A stretch of 64,000 bases of DNA from positions 17,513,009 to 17,577,008 of the forward strand of contig CM040100.1 in NCBI GenBank assembly GCA_022496805.1, read 5' to 3'. The DNA is from Pohlia nutans (Eukaryota > Streptophyta > Bryopsida > Bryales > Mniaceae). A program made the translations under genes and the position numbers. The notes beneath the pieces were generated by a model. It did no database searches. It was given only the letters and a program-made list of their open reading frames with translations, and was not told the DNA's origin. Positions 1-11,439 of the stretch are shown piece after piece (the first letter of the stretch is position 1; the number at the start of each line of letters is the position of its first letter).

Positions 1-958
1 CTGCACTGAATAGGGGTATTAGGGGGACCCATACTAATTCATTAACATTTCGCACTATATAAATATTTACCATGACTGTACAAAACTACATTTTATTTTT
101 ATTTATTTTTTAACGCAAATATTCAGACAATTACAAATTTTTATAAGTTTTTTCCACATAACTTTTTTTTTACCACAAGGTAATTTTAACATGGTAAGTC
201 CGTCTAATTTTTGGGTCCCCTAATATCTTTATTCAATGTACATTAGAAAAAAAAAATTCAAGCCTCCAAATGGTTGCGAGTCCAGCCAAACTGGCATGCA
301 AAAAAAATTAAAAATCCAGTTTGATATGGCAGACTAGTGCCATGTCAGATTTTATTATTTTATTTACAGAAGATAGATTATTTGTATTTTATTTAATTTT
401 TTATTATTTTTGCTTGGCAATTTGACTGAATTCGCAGCCTTTTGGAAGCGTGAATTTCTTTTTCTAATGCATTGACCAATTTTATGGCTCCTGCTTACAC
501 ATGACATGACGAGTGTTGAGAAGGGTGCTATCGCCGATCTATATTCGTCATAGATTTGTGATATTCTTTACTCCATGGGTAAAGGTACATTCTACCCTCT
601 ATACAATGACACTTCATAATATGATGATATTGTTGTTTCGAGCAATATACATGTGACAAATCATAATTACGAGTGACTAATCCATGCATGCCACCTTGAA
701 AGTAGGGCTTCCCAAACATGTCCTAACAACGAGAGACAAGTGTACGGGTATCTCAAAACCATCAATCCCTAATCATAAGGTTCTTTAGCCCCTCTCTGCA
801 AGACCTTAGAATATATGCCACTATTCCCGAACCACTGTAGCAAATACCCAAATCATGGCAAGTCCACGTCAGATTTAGGTGGAAATTGAGTGGTAAAATA
901 TTGCATTTGGAGTCAGACCATCTACAGTGCTACTATTAAAAAGAGAGAATTCCACCAA

Positions 959-1192
959 TTAATTGCTTAGAACCTTATGCAACAAAAGGTTAGAATGAAG
1001 AATTCAATGAATCTATTGTGGAAAACATAAATCAAATGGGATTGAATTTTATATCAATGAAGAACATTGCACATGTTGGTTAGAAGACAAATAGATTTGA
1101 ACATAAGGATTTAGATGGGATCAACTCAAAACTGCTAATAAAAATTAAAAACATGAGGTCCAATTTGGGCTTCTTGGTCCTCTAGGGGTTAA
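959..1192 (+). repeat. TTAA-type element, subfamily 1 (degenerate left end)
   Basis: The right end reads CTTGGTCCTCTAGGGGTTAA, the inverted counterpart of the left ends of related copies (TTAACCCCTAAAGGACCAAG). The interior matches the copies at 20478-20718 and 54478-54707 (shared tracts such as TGTTGGTTAGAAGACAAATA and AACATGAGGTCCAATT). The left end has decayed to TTAATTGCTTAGAACC. Non-coding. Confidence 0.6.
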
Positions 1193-1994
1193 GGGTTTAG
1201 TATTGGTACCAACATTAGTAGTCATATAATGTCTAACCTCGAGAGGGGCGAGTAGTCCTAACCACTAATCCTTTATCTTGTGGACATCAAATCAAGGGTG
1301 AGTCAAACAAACACTTTATTCACGTCGGCCTCTAAAAACGAGAATTGAAGTTCTTCTTCTTACCAACATTGGTGACGAGTGACAACCCCCATTTTTGCAT
1401 TTTTTGCATTTTTTTTTTACATGAGATTCAATACACTACAGTACGTCATAACAATAATTCACAAAAGTTTTGGTATAAGTTAGTTCATGTGTACAAGTAG
1501 GCAAGAAAAATGGGCACAATTTCCTTGACAGTAGTAATGTCAGCAGAGTTCTGTAGGTGGATGTGTCGGATGGAATTAACTGCAGGCATATCCTAAATCA
1601 TTCATTTGTTTGATCACTCTTCAAACTCATTATCCACTGCCCAGGTACCAGGGATTGATTACTTTATTTTATTTTATGTTAAAAACAAAAGAAACAAAAA
1701 TTCAATTGCAGAAAGTAAAACTGCCCAGGCTTCAAAAGATTCTAGAAACTTTAGTTAATGGGGTGCCGTACATAGTATTGGGTTGTGTTTTTCAACTGGG
1801 TTGAGAGTTTTCAACCAAACTCAACTCAATCCATAGTCGCGCATAGGGAATTGGGTTGAGGTTGAAATTGGGTTTAGTTGAATGGTGGGGAGGAGTCATC
1901 GTCCACACTAACAGTGTAAATTTTCGATCAAGGGAGTGAAAATCACAATTGAGAATTTGTCTTAGTTGAGGGCATTGTTGAGAGTTTTTCTCAA

Positions 1995-2078
1995 GGGTTG
2001 AAATTACTCTCCCTAAGTGGCATAGGGTTGAAATCACTCTCCCTAGGTGGCATAGGGTTGAAATCACTCTCCCTAAGG
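1995..2078. repeat. 30-bp tandem repeat, about 2.8 units
   Basis: The unit begins GGGTTGAAATCACTCTCCCT and ends AAGTGGCATA. Units start at 1995, 2025 and 2055 and differ by single bases (ATTACT/ATCACT, AAGTGG/AGGTGG). Confidence 0.85.
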
Positions 2079-2670
2079 GTGAGTCCCCATAGACTACCCG
2101 TGTCCACTATGTAGTGCGGTGCCGATAGACTACTCCATATCCTCAATGAATGAACCCGATCCACTGTCAGAGAGAGACTCCATCCGCACTAAAAGCGGCT
2201 TGGCTTTGAGCTTCAACCACATCCGCTTTCAAGAGTGGGTTCTCAGTCAACTCTTGAGGGGCTACCATGTGGCAGTGTTGACATTCACATCTTTTTAAAT
2301 GTTTCACATGTGCTTATTATTCATAAAAATGAAAGAAAAAGATTGTGGGTTGTGGCAAATATGAATAGTGTATTATAAAAAATAGGCGCACACTCATAAT
2401 GACAGGCTTGTATGGGGATTCACAAACATTACCACACACATGTTTACAGTGAACAATCCCTTCAAGAGCCCGCTCTTTGACAACGGGGACAAGCAGCCTA
2501 TAGAAAAGGGTTGTAAGTGACATAGCAATGAAACCAATTTCAATCTAAAAATACCTAAATTTTTCAGCCAACCCTATGATGCTCCCACAAATATGTGCTG
2601 AGAGCTTATGACAAGTTGTCCCCATCTTCTATTTGCACCAATTTGACTGTCGTTCCATCAAATTCAAATA

Positions 2671-2903
2671 TTCCCTCTGTCTCGTATTAAGCTTTTTGAT
2701 TCCGTTGTCAATTTGTCCCATTAAAAGCTTCATGTTTGTTGAAACTACTACGATATTCCTACTGGCTCAGGGTCCACACCATTGTGCTCAGGGTCCACAC
2801 CATTGTGCTCAGGGTCCACACCATTGTGCTCATGGTCCACACCATTGGAGGAGTTAAATCATCTATTTTCAGGGTATTAGAAGCTTAATATGGGGCAGAG
2901 GAG
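2671..2903. mobile_element. Stowaway-like MITE with internal minisatellite
   Basis: The left end (TTCCCTCTGTCTCGTATTAA) and the inverted right end (CTCCTCTGCCCCATATTAAG) are variants of the Stowaway terminus CTCCCTCCGTCCC. A TA lies on both sides (2669-2670 and 2904-2905), the target duplication expected of Tc1/mariner-type MITEs. It is non-coding. A related inverted copy lies near 16848-17030, with fewer internal units. Confidence 0.7.
2768..2847. repeat. 21-bp minisatellite inside the MITE
   Basis: The unit is CAGGGTCCACACCATTGTGC plus T. Units start at 2768, 2789 and 2810, and a partial, one-base-variant unit runs from 2831. The related copy near 16.9 kb carries only about two diverged units, so the array probably expanded after insertion. 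Confidence 0.85.
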
Positions 2904-3477
2904 TATATGTTTTATGCAATCTAGGAGAGGTTTAGATTTCAAGATCACTGACTTGCACCTGGATCTTCTGAAGCGTTGGTATTATGCTGTCCGTATATTC
3001 TGATTCTTTCTGAGGCATTCCATTATGCTCCCTCACTGAGACCCTGATAGTTTAACTAAGATGCATTTTGCATCATACTGCCCGCATATTCTCATAGCAA
3101 ATGAAGCATTTTGATTATCCTGCCCGGATCTTCTAGTTGAAAGATATTTTCTAGGCCTCTGCCCAGATCTTCTAGTTGGTGGAGAGGAAGGGCTGTTTTT
3201 TAGGCACCTGCCCGGATATCCCTCCTAGCACATATTTAGATTCTACAACTAACTGTGTGTAGGTAATGTTTGGTGAGCATTTTCATGATGCTTGTAGATC
3301 ACGGCTCATTCATGATTAGGTGAATGGGTTTGAATGGCTGAATGTTTGTTATCATTTATGGAGTTCTTTAATGTCACACATGACCATAATGCCATGCACC
3401 TACTGTAGGTTGTGTTACAGATAATTCAGGGTTTACCCACAAATAAGTGTACAATTTTCAACAAGTGAACTCCCATT

Positions 3478-4339
3478 AGAGTTAACCCCTAAACGTACCA
3501 GGGTGTCCCTGGAATTGACAATTTGAGAAAAGTATCATAAACCACTATTTAGAAGAATATTTTGGAGTTGATATACAAATGAAAGTTCTAAATTTTGAAT
3601 TTTAGATTCCATCCATACGGTTCGATTCACTAATACTATCACCAATATTTGATTATAAAATTTGAAAGTTAAAATTAAAAAATTCTTCTAAATTCGATTA
3701 CAAACAAAATTTTAATATTTTTTGAGTAAAATTTGTTGGAATGAATTTGAAATGAGATACTCTTAAACGTGGTGATTCTTTGAAATTTTTGTGTTTCTTA
3801 AATCTATGACCTCATTTTTGCCAAGGTCGCTTTTGAACTACAGTCAATGCAATTTTGGCTTGGTCAATGACTTGACATACTTCTACAATTGTAATTTTAG
3901 AAAAATATGTAATCAAGTATGACTAAATCCAACTGTTAAATAGGACAACAACTTGGTGAAGAATCTCCAATAATTTGGATGACTTTCATCCAAGCATTGA
4001 TGAGAACGTGAGAAGAGTTTGCATATGTGACGTTTAGGGGTTAATCGAAAAGAGTATCTCAAAGTGGAAAGAAACCTAAAACTCACCTTAACTTAGTTTT
4101 GAGTTCAAAAAGATTGCAAAAATATTTTATGGTGAGTTGAAGAATAATTTAAAATAAGGCCCTACACCATCATGAGGTGTGGAACTCTTGACCTCCCCAA
4201 TGCCAGAGGAGAGTTCCCACACGTTCCCCCAAGCCAATTGCCATGACCATGGAAACTATTCATAAACAAGAATTGTTAAAATTTATAATCATAGGAAGAG
4301 AACTCCACTTGAAAACCAATTTTGCTTTCGGATAACTCT
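3478..4339 (-). mobile_element. AGAGTTA-terminus element, interrupted by a TTAA element
   Basis: The outer repeat starts AGAG at 3478-3481 and ends GGATAACTCT at 4339. It is flanked by ATT on both sides (3475-3477 and 4340-4342). The element at 3482-4044 sits in it; removing that insert with one TTAA leaves AGAGTTAATCGAAAAG, the start of the uninterrupted copy at 22492. The interior matches the copies at 14214, 21742, 22492 and 23560. The short tRNA-like segment (GAGGTCAAGAGTTCCACACC on the minus strand) is on the reverse strand here. Non-coding. Confidence 0.8.
3482..4044. mobile_element. TTAA-type element, about 560 bp
   Basis: It starts TTAACCCCTAAACGTACC and ends GACGTTTAGGGGTTAA, inverted termini bounded by TTAA at 3482-3485 and 4041-4044. 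The interior is AT-rich and has no plausible protein. It lies inside another repeat, whose sequence is restored exactly when this copy and one TTAA are removed, so TTAA behaves as the target duplication. Confidence 0.85.
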
Positions 4340-5280
4340 ATTTTAAGGTAGAAATATTATAAACCAAGACACCCACAAGAGCCATGTGACAAACTGTGAT
4401 TGAAACCGTGTGTAGTGTGACCTTAAACCATGTTTTGGGAAATAACTATCAACCAATTAGCTTCTTGCGTTTTCTTTATTTTGGTGGGGCAACCCATATA
4501 TTGATTTAGGGACAACTTGTTATCAGTTTAAGATAAGTCTAAGGCAGGAGTAAAGGAATTGACTTTGGAAAATTGTAGAAAAAATTATATTTGGCTATCA
4601 CTTTGATATGGAATCACTTTGACTCTTCATGATTTCTTCTTCTCTATCTAAGAAATAAATCCTTCACCATTTCTAAGATGCAAAACACCTTATTTTCTCT
4701 ATTTATGAAAATTTTAATTTATTTGTTGCTATCTATACCCTACGTCATGATCAAATAATTATTGTTTTAAAGTGTCACGTGCCATCTTTTGGTTGGTTCA
4801 AGGTGACGTGGACCTCTCCAAATCTGACATGGATATTCAATTTTCTTGCCAGATGTCAAATCTGACCTGTCGTCCGGAAGATGATGTATTCATAAGGGTA
4901 CTACTCCAAACCCAATTTCACTTTTTAACAACCCGTTTTATTAGTTTCTTTTTGACTTCCTTTTCTTTTCTCTTTTTTTTGTTTTGATCTTACATCATTT
5001 ATTTTAAAAATAAATAACATACAATAAACTTGAGGCTTGACCCATGGCTAACAGTAACAAACCTTGGCATTTTTTTTGCTAACAACGACATCCTTGTCAA
5101 TGGAGGGAATTTTGTTTCTTTATCAGGTCTAGTGGTTACAAATACCTAAGATATGGTTACGAGTAGGTATTGAACCGCCAACCTCGTGGTTGCAAAACAA
5201 GTTCAACAAGTAGTATAGATAAGACGAATTTTCAATCCCTTATCAATTTTGAACTAGAGATAAATATAGAGTATAAATGC
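4340..5280. other. gene-free interval
   Basis: AT-rich sequence with no recognised gene or repeat boundary. The 71-residue frame at 4772-4987 ends in a low-complexity Phe/Leu run and is not convincing. Confidence 0.5.
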
Positions 5281-5610
5281 TTAACCCCTAAACGTACCAA
5301 CCCTTTGAACAAAAATAGATTCTAGCCTCAAAAGTAGATATTAGCATGGCTTAGATGTACATGAGGTGTACATGAGAGGACCATTGCAAGCATAAAATCT
5401 ACCCAACAAATTTGACATACTTGTAGTTGGAGGTCTCTCCAATATTATCAACAGCTCCCCATGACAAGAGATTTATTGTAATCGGTAGAGAATTTAATTG
5501 GCTTTCAAAGGTGACTTGGATGAAAATCATCCGAGGTTGTATGAGAAAGTTACAAGGCTTCGAATCTGTTCGTGATCCAGTTTTTGGACGCTGAGACGTT
5601 TAGGGGTTAA
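5281..5610. mobile_element. TTAA-type element, subfamily 3
   Basis: Left terminus TTAACCCCTAAACGTACC, right terminus GACGTTTAGGGGTTAA. The interior is shared, in reverse orientation, with 26567-26873 (for example GGTAGAGAATTTAATTGG and TTTGACATACTTGTAGTTGG). Its right TTAA (5607-5610) is also the left TTAA of the next element. Confidence 0.85.
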
Positions 5611-6183
5611 CCCCTAAACGTTGAACCGTCATGTTTTTGGACGATGAACATATTGAAACTTTGTTTTTTCATCCAACATGCGCTTCTTGCGGTGTGGATT
5701 TTTCACTGAATTTTTTAATGAAAAGTTAGCTCCATGTATGCGTGATCTAATTAGAAAGGGGATGATTTGTGAAAATTTTATGCCGTTTTTCATCCCACAT
5801 TGTTCCACCAATTTTTTTGAGGATGTTAGTGTAAAAGTGGTCTTGAAAAATTCAACTCATAAATTCAAGCAACAAAAAAATCTCCAAAAATCGCTACACT
5901 TAGAGTATTACATTTCAACCCATCACAACAAATTTCATTTTTACATTGTCAATATCTTATTCCTAATCAAATTACAAAAGAATTTTGAATTTTAAGTTTC
6001 CAATTTTATAGAAAAGTATTGGAGATAGTAATCGTAGATTTAACCATATGGATAGAATCTAAAATTCATAATGTACAACTTTTATTCATACATCACATTC
6101 AATATATCCCTCTTAATTGCATTTTATAATGCATCTTCGCAAAACTACCCAATCTGGACATGGTGAGGATATTTAGGAGTTAA
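5607..6183 (+). mobile_element. TTAA-type element, subfamily 2, about 575 bp
   Basis: It starts TTAACCCCTAAACGTTG and ends GGATATTTAGGAGTTAA. The interior matches 29177-29753 in the same orientation and 11440-12032 in reverse (shared tracts include GCATTTTATAATGCATCTT and TCAACCCATCACAACAAATT). The 105-residue frame inside is repeat-derived, not a gene. Confidence 0.85.
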
Positions 6184-6710
6184 AGATAGGAGCCTTTTTT
6201 GAGTTATCCTATCTTCAATTTCAATTCAAATTATTAATCAATATTTTTAACTCCAAGAATATTTAGACAATGAAGATCACCAAAACTAAGTCATTTCATA
6301 TACTAAAACCAATGCATTCATTGAAAGTTCTATATTGAAATATTACATATTACATATAGAATATCTATAATACAATATAGCTCGGTTTGTCTCACTCGAC
6401 CGTTCCGCGCTGGAATCCGTCGAGGAAACAACCCAGGCTCAAAAACAAGTGATTGTCCTTCATCTGCGTTCCTTCTTTCACGGCGTTCCTTCTTTCTGCA
6501 TTGATGCGCCTTTGGTCACTGCGCTTCTGTATCTGTATCTGTATCTGTAGTTGGATATCATTCAATTAAAAGTTCTTAACATTAAACTAACATCAATGTG
6601 CTCAACAGCACGGGTCTCACTAGTTATATATATAGAGAGAGAATTTTTCCTATTTGGGTATTTACATATATTTGTTTAGGCTTTCCACGAGGTCAATTGA
6701 TAAGATATTA
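6184..6710. other. gene-free interval
   Basis: AT-rich DNA with a small GC-richer patch around 6380-6540, which contains CTGTATCTGTATCTGTATCTG at 6523-6548 as a short hexamer repeat. No gene seen. Confidence 0.5.
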
Positions 6711-7250
6711 ACTTAAGTTTGTTATTTATATGTTTTTTAAAATACATAATTTTTTGAACGTTGAAAGTCAATCATTTCTAACTTCCTACGATGCTTAAAA
6801 AATTCAAATGTATTACACAATTTTTTAAACGTTTGAGGGACTAAGAGCTTTGTTGAAAAATCAAAGTACACTTTCATGTACAATTTAGCCTTCAAGATTT
6901 TTTTTAATATTAGTTTTGAAATAGTAGACATCTTTTGAAAATTTTCATAATTTTTTCATTTAAAACAATCTCTTTACGAATATTTTAAATCAAGTACTTC
7001 AAAAATTCATATTAATTACAAATAAGCTTCAAATAATATAATTATTTTGGAACAGGTGCAAGAAACAATGGAGAATCACACGATAAACTGGCCACAAAAG
7101 TTTTGAAATTCAAAATTTGAACATTCTTTGTAGTGTAATTTAGCCCTTGAGCTACAAAACTTGCAAATGCAATAAACTACTCAATACTTGGGAATTTTTA
7201 AGATTAAAAAATTAAGTACAAACTAGATTTGATAAACATAAGGTTCTTAA
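6711..7250 (-). repeat. degenerate TTAA-type element, subfamily 4
   Basis: About 400 bp (6860-7245) is a diverged reverse copy of 18900-19330: shared order of TACAATTTAGCCTTCAAGAT, a TTCAAAAATTCATATTAATTACAAAT-like tract, GGAGAATCACA and a CTCAATACTTGGGAATT-like tract. The termini are too decayed to fix the edges; TTAA at 7247-7250 is a plausible left end. Confidence 0.5.
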
Positions 7251-7616
7251 ACAGTTGGGAGATTACACTCTCCTCTGGCCGTGGGACTCTACAATATTAT
7301 TTTTTATTAAAAAAACCGGAAATTATGAAGGCTCTAAAATACTTTCTTTATTAAAAATCCGGAACATGCCAAGGGACATGAGAATAATGGAATATCATTT
7401 GCGAGAAGCAACCAAGGATCAGCTAAAGTTCCCTGAAAACATCCTAGATTTTGTGTTGGAGACCCGATTCCTCCTCATGAGATCTTTTATCATGAGGTGA
7501 GCATAAAAGGATTTGAAGAACCTTATGAACTTCATTATTTTGATTGAATGCATTTGTAAGAAAATTCATCTTCAAGGTCAAAATTAGGTTTAGGCAACAA
7601 ACAATCCACAACGTTA

Positions 7617-7858
7617 TTTAGTAGTAGAATACTAAACCACCTACTATTTGGTTGATCTTTTACTGATATAATAACTTTCCTTAAAACTAGAGTGAAAGAT
7701 GGCACTTGCTATTCTACGAGGGAATTTGATAGGAGTCAAGTTAGTAAGACAAACTTCATATGTGAAAACAAAGAGCATTCAAGAACATTGGAGAAAATCT
7801 TAAAAACTTTAGTAGGGGTACAAACTCTAGAGCTTAGCAATGTTATGCATTGTTTGAT
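7617..7858 (+). repeat. dispersed 240-bp repeat, copy 1
   Basis: Shares an ordered series of tracts with 9005-9172 and 59388-59617: CCACCTACT, TTGGTTGATCTTTTA, CTAGAGTGAAAGATG, GTAAGACAAACTT, AAAACAAAGAGCAT, TTTAGTAG-GGTACAAA and GCTTA. The edges are unclear and I did not identify terminal inverted repeats. Non-coding, class unknown. Confidence 0.7.
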
Positions 7859-7870
7859 TGCTTAGTCTCT

Positions 7871-8472
7871 TAGAGCATCCGCACCTACGCCCTCACAGAG
7901 TATGACACATGCGATAACTAGATGAAAAATGCTAAATGCGTCTTTGACCTTCAATCCTAGTGTGTTAAGAAATGACCCTTCAAATTTAAGTTTAGTTAAC
8001 TATATTCTACATTCTACTTGTGATTGGTCCATTGACTATTTGATGTGCACTTTTGATGCTTGAGGGACGTTCAAAGGTTGGGGAGTGTAAGAGCATCCCC
8101 ACTCCTACACGCTAGAGATGACTTGATGAAATTATTCATTTCCATTTGAAGAGCCCTTGCACTTACAATCCCCCACCCTTGCGCGCCCTTCACACATCAA
8201 AAGTGCACATCAAATAGTCAATGGACCAATCACAAGTAGAATGTGGGATATAGTCAACTAAATAGTGATTTGAAGGGTCATTTCTTAACACGCTAGGATC
8301 AAGAGTCAAGAGGCATTTTGGAAGGGCCCTTTGCACTTTTCATCTAGTTATGGAGTGTGAGAGACTCTGGAAGGGCTGCGGTGGAGTTGCTCTAAGTTCA
8401 AAGGCTCTTCAAATGTGAACGAATACTTTTAGCGGGTTAACTTTAGCGTGCATGGGTGGGGATGCTCTTCGA
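7871..8472. repeat. large foldback repeat with GAGCATCC termini
   Basis: The segment around 7900-8060 is the inverted complement of 8188-8370 with scattered mismatches (TGGTCCATTGACTATTTGAT pairs with ATCAAATAGTCAATGGACCA). Two overlapping pairs of ends are visible: TTAGAGCATCCGCACC at 7870 with GGTGGAGTTGCTCTAA ending 8394, and AAGAGCATCCCCACTCC at 8088 with GGGTGGGGATGCTCTT ending 8472. This suggests interleaved or recombined MITEs. A partial relative starts at 60163. Confidence 0.75.
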
Positions 8473-9004
8473 GGTTAATAAGGGTCGGAAGTAGGTTCCT
8501 TTACCTTGTTGTACCTTCAGTTGAGCGTTGACCAACCAAATGAAGGAGAAGTCAAGGAGTTAGTTGCTTTTTCCATTCAGTTTTTTAATTATTTTTTAAA
8601 ATTATAATTAAAATTTGTTTTTTGTTTTTCTGTTGGGATAAGGATGATGAGTTGAAAGAGAAGACCGTCAGTAGGGGACACTTCATGTGTCAAGGCTTGA
8701 GGGGTGGGTTGTGCAGGCCCTGATCATTCTGCCCATGTGGCGGCTGCCCATTGGAGGAATGATCAGGGGCAATGGAATGATATTTTAGTGTGCCCATGGC
8801 CGCATGGGGTCATTGTACTTCCACCAGTAATCAATGCTTCTGACAGCCATTTTGGGAACAACAACAAAGATGGCTCCGTCCTCTCCCCCTTTCTTTGTGT
8901 AAAATAAATAAAAATAAAAATAAAAATAAGTAAAAGGAAAAGAAAATGAAAAAGAAACATTAACATTAGGGTTGTGCACCTCCTCCTCATTGGTTTGAAT
9001 TTGA

Positions 9005-9172
9005 TTGATACATTAACTCTCTTTAGAATTAGAGTGAAAGATGACACTTGTCATTCTATGACAAAATTTTAGTAGGAGTTAAGCAATCAAAACAAACTTA
9101 AGATGTGAAAACAAAAAGCATCGGAGAGGAATTTGGTAACTTTAGTAGAGGTACAAAGTCTAGTGCTTAACT
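9005..9172 (+). repeat. dispersed 240-bp repeat, copy 2 (partial)
   Basis: Matches the distal two thirds of 7617-7858: TTAGAGTGAAAGATGACACTT, GTAGGAGTTAAGCAA, GATGTGAAAACAAAAAGCAT, TTTAGTAGAGGTACAAAGTC. Confidence 0.65.
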
Positions 9173-10630
9173 CCTAAAAGCTCAAATGATCATTGCCCGA
9201 ATCTAACGGGTTGCCCCAAACAATAAATTAAAAAAGAGAATACTACATCAAATTTACTTTTCAACGCAACTTGAAATATGGCAATCCAAGTTAACCCTTT
9301 AGTGCCCAGGGTATTATAGCTGGGAGCACTAGATTTCAGTGAATTTTTTTACTGTGATTGAGACTACCAGAAATAAAATGAATTAAATTAGAAAGTAGCC
9401 GTACAATTCTATTCTCAACTGGAGAGCACACATTTTATTAAAATTTGAGAATCATCCAATAGTGGGATTGGAGGATTATAGTATGTATTTGAATTGTATA
9501 ATGCACGCTCAAAAATGAGATTTTGGGGAGTGTGTGATTCCAAAGTTAAATAGAATTTGGGTTAAATTTTCAAAAATGAAAGTAAAGAAGTTCACCTATG
9601 GTCTATGTCAACACCTCTTCGTTGCAATCTTTCATATCAAGAATAGACTCACATATAATTATTGTGAATTTTATAAGTGAAAGTGACGTATCCATATACG
9701 GTTTAGGACAAAATTTTATACGTTGAAAATTGATAGGAGTGGGTACATTAGTCAAGATCGGATTACACACACTAATGGAAGATGAAGAAAAGAACACAAT
9801 CCAAAATAATAAAACAAGATAACAAACTTCTAAACACAAGAAATACTGCATAATACATGTGTTGTATTTGTAAGTATTTATTGTATTTTCAAGTATTTGC
9901 AGTATTTTCGCGTTCTGTTGATAGGTATTTTGATAGTTGTACAATTCCAAATTGAAAATTTCTTTTTCTGGAAGGTGTGTAATGTATATGGGCAAATCTG
10001 AACTTCAAAACTGAAGTTCCAATTCTTCACGGATTCTCTGCTGATTGCATTTCAGACGTTGTAGTAACCATAATGTGGTCAACTGGGCACTAAAGGATTA
10101 AACTTCACCCGGGAGAAATTTTCAAAGTGAATCACCTCAACATTGTCTTGGTGTTATAAAATTTGCTATTTGGAGAAAGTAATGATGTTCCCTCGATCAT
10201 TTCTTTTGCTTATTTTGAAGTTTACAATAGATGACCCAACTTTGACAAATAATACTAAACTTATAACTCTAAAATTGAAAATTATAATTTATAAAAAAAT
10301 TCAAAGGTTGATGCTTTTAAATTCATGAAAATTTTTATCGGAAGTTATTTTTGGAAGTTTGACCGTAAGGATGGTTTGTAGAGATGATGCTCTACATTTT
10401 GTTTATTGAGCCAAACATCATCAAACATATGGAAGGCACATATTATAACACATCTATGTTTTGTACAATACCCCTCGGGCTTTTAGAGGTTAACAATGTT
10501 ATGAGATTGCACTTTTTTGTTTTTTTTTGTTTTTTTGTTTTTGTTTGTGTGAGCATGATAGAAAAGTAAATCTTGTGAGAGAATCCATTTTTGTTATTAA
10601 AAAGTAGAATTTAAAATATAATACTATATC

Positions 10631-10667
<37 letters not shown>
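10631..10667. repeat. (AAT)n microsatellite
   Basis: About twelve uninterrupted AAT/ATA triplets. Confidence 0.95.
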
Positions 10668-10669
<2 letters not shown>

Positions 10670-10860
10670 TTTGTTATAATATCACAAGGATTTGGACCCT
10701 AACAAGGAAAATGAATTATATAAATAATTTTTAACGAATTTATTGTATATCTCATAAGATGTGAAAAATAAATTATAGTCTTTTACTGATACATGGCGAG
10801 GGTTGCATATTTCTATTGAAGTGCAAGATGTTCCTTTCTATCAGACCAAAAGAAAAATAA

Positions 10861-10902
10861 ATATATATATATATATATAGTAATATATATATATATATAT
10901 AT
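10861..10902. repeat. (AT)n microsatellite, two blocks
   Basis: Two runs of about ten AT dinucleotides separated by GTA. Confidence 0.95.
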
Positions 10903-11439
10903 AGTTATGCTATGAATTTTGAGGAATTATTTAGGTTTTTGCAAAAATGTTTTGATAAAAAGACATTTCAATCATAATTCAAGAAACTCAACGATGTAGT
11001 TGGTCAATTGAAAAAATGATAGAGACACTTATAAAATTCTCTACCACTTTTTGCAAAGATAGTATAGTCTCATCCTATCAAGTGTTTTGAGAATAATCTC
11101 AAAATCGTCACTTCAAAAAATAGTCAATAAAAGTAAGACCACTCAACCTAACTTAGTCAAATCATATTTTTTAATGCATTATCATTTTGTCCAACACACT
11201 TCAAATAGTTATGTCTGGACCTTAAACTTTTCCTTGTCTTTAAAATTTGATTAGAGAAGTGTAAACCCACCTTCAACATGGACATTCCATTTGATAGATT
11301 CACGACTTCAAATTATAACAATTAGTTTATATATAAATTCAACATCTCTTGTAATAATATTTGTTTTCATAAGTATTTGAGTCTTTTTTTAAATTGAAAA
11401 TAGACATGTTTGATTATGTAAACAAATACGTGATTGAAT

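Larger units (their letters stand above)
1..2670. other. gene-free AT-rich region
   Basis: No open frame here resembles a known protein on either strand; the longest are under 100 residues and low in complexity. The stretch holds one degenerate TTAA-type element (959-1192) and a three-unit 30-bp tandem repeat (1995-2078). Nothing else is recognised. Confidence 0.6.
8473..11439. other. gene-free interval
   Basis: No convincing gene. It holds copy 2 of the 240-bp repeat (9005-9172), an AAT microsatellite (10631-10667) and an AT microsatellite (10861-10902). The 130-residue minus-strand frame at 9603-9995 has a hydrophobic stretch but no recognised family and no flanking support. Confidence 0.5.

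Noticed and set aside
5678..5995. 105-residue frame in a TTAA element
   Set aside because: The related copy at 29177 does not keep the frame; it is non-coding repeat DNA.
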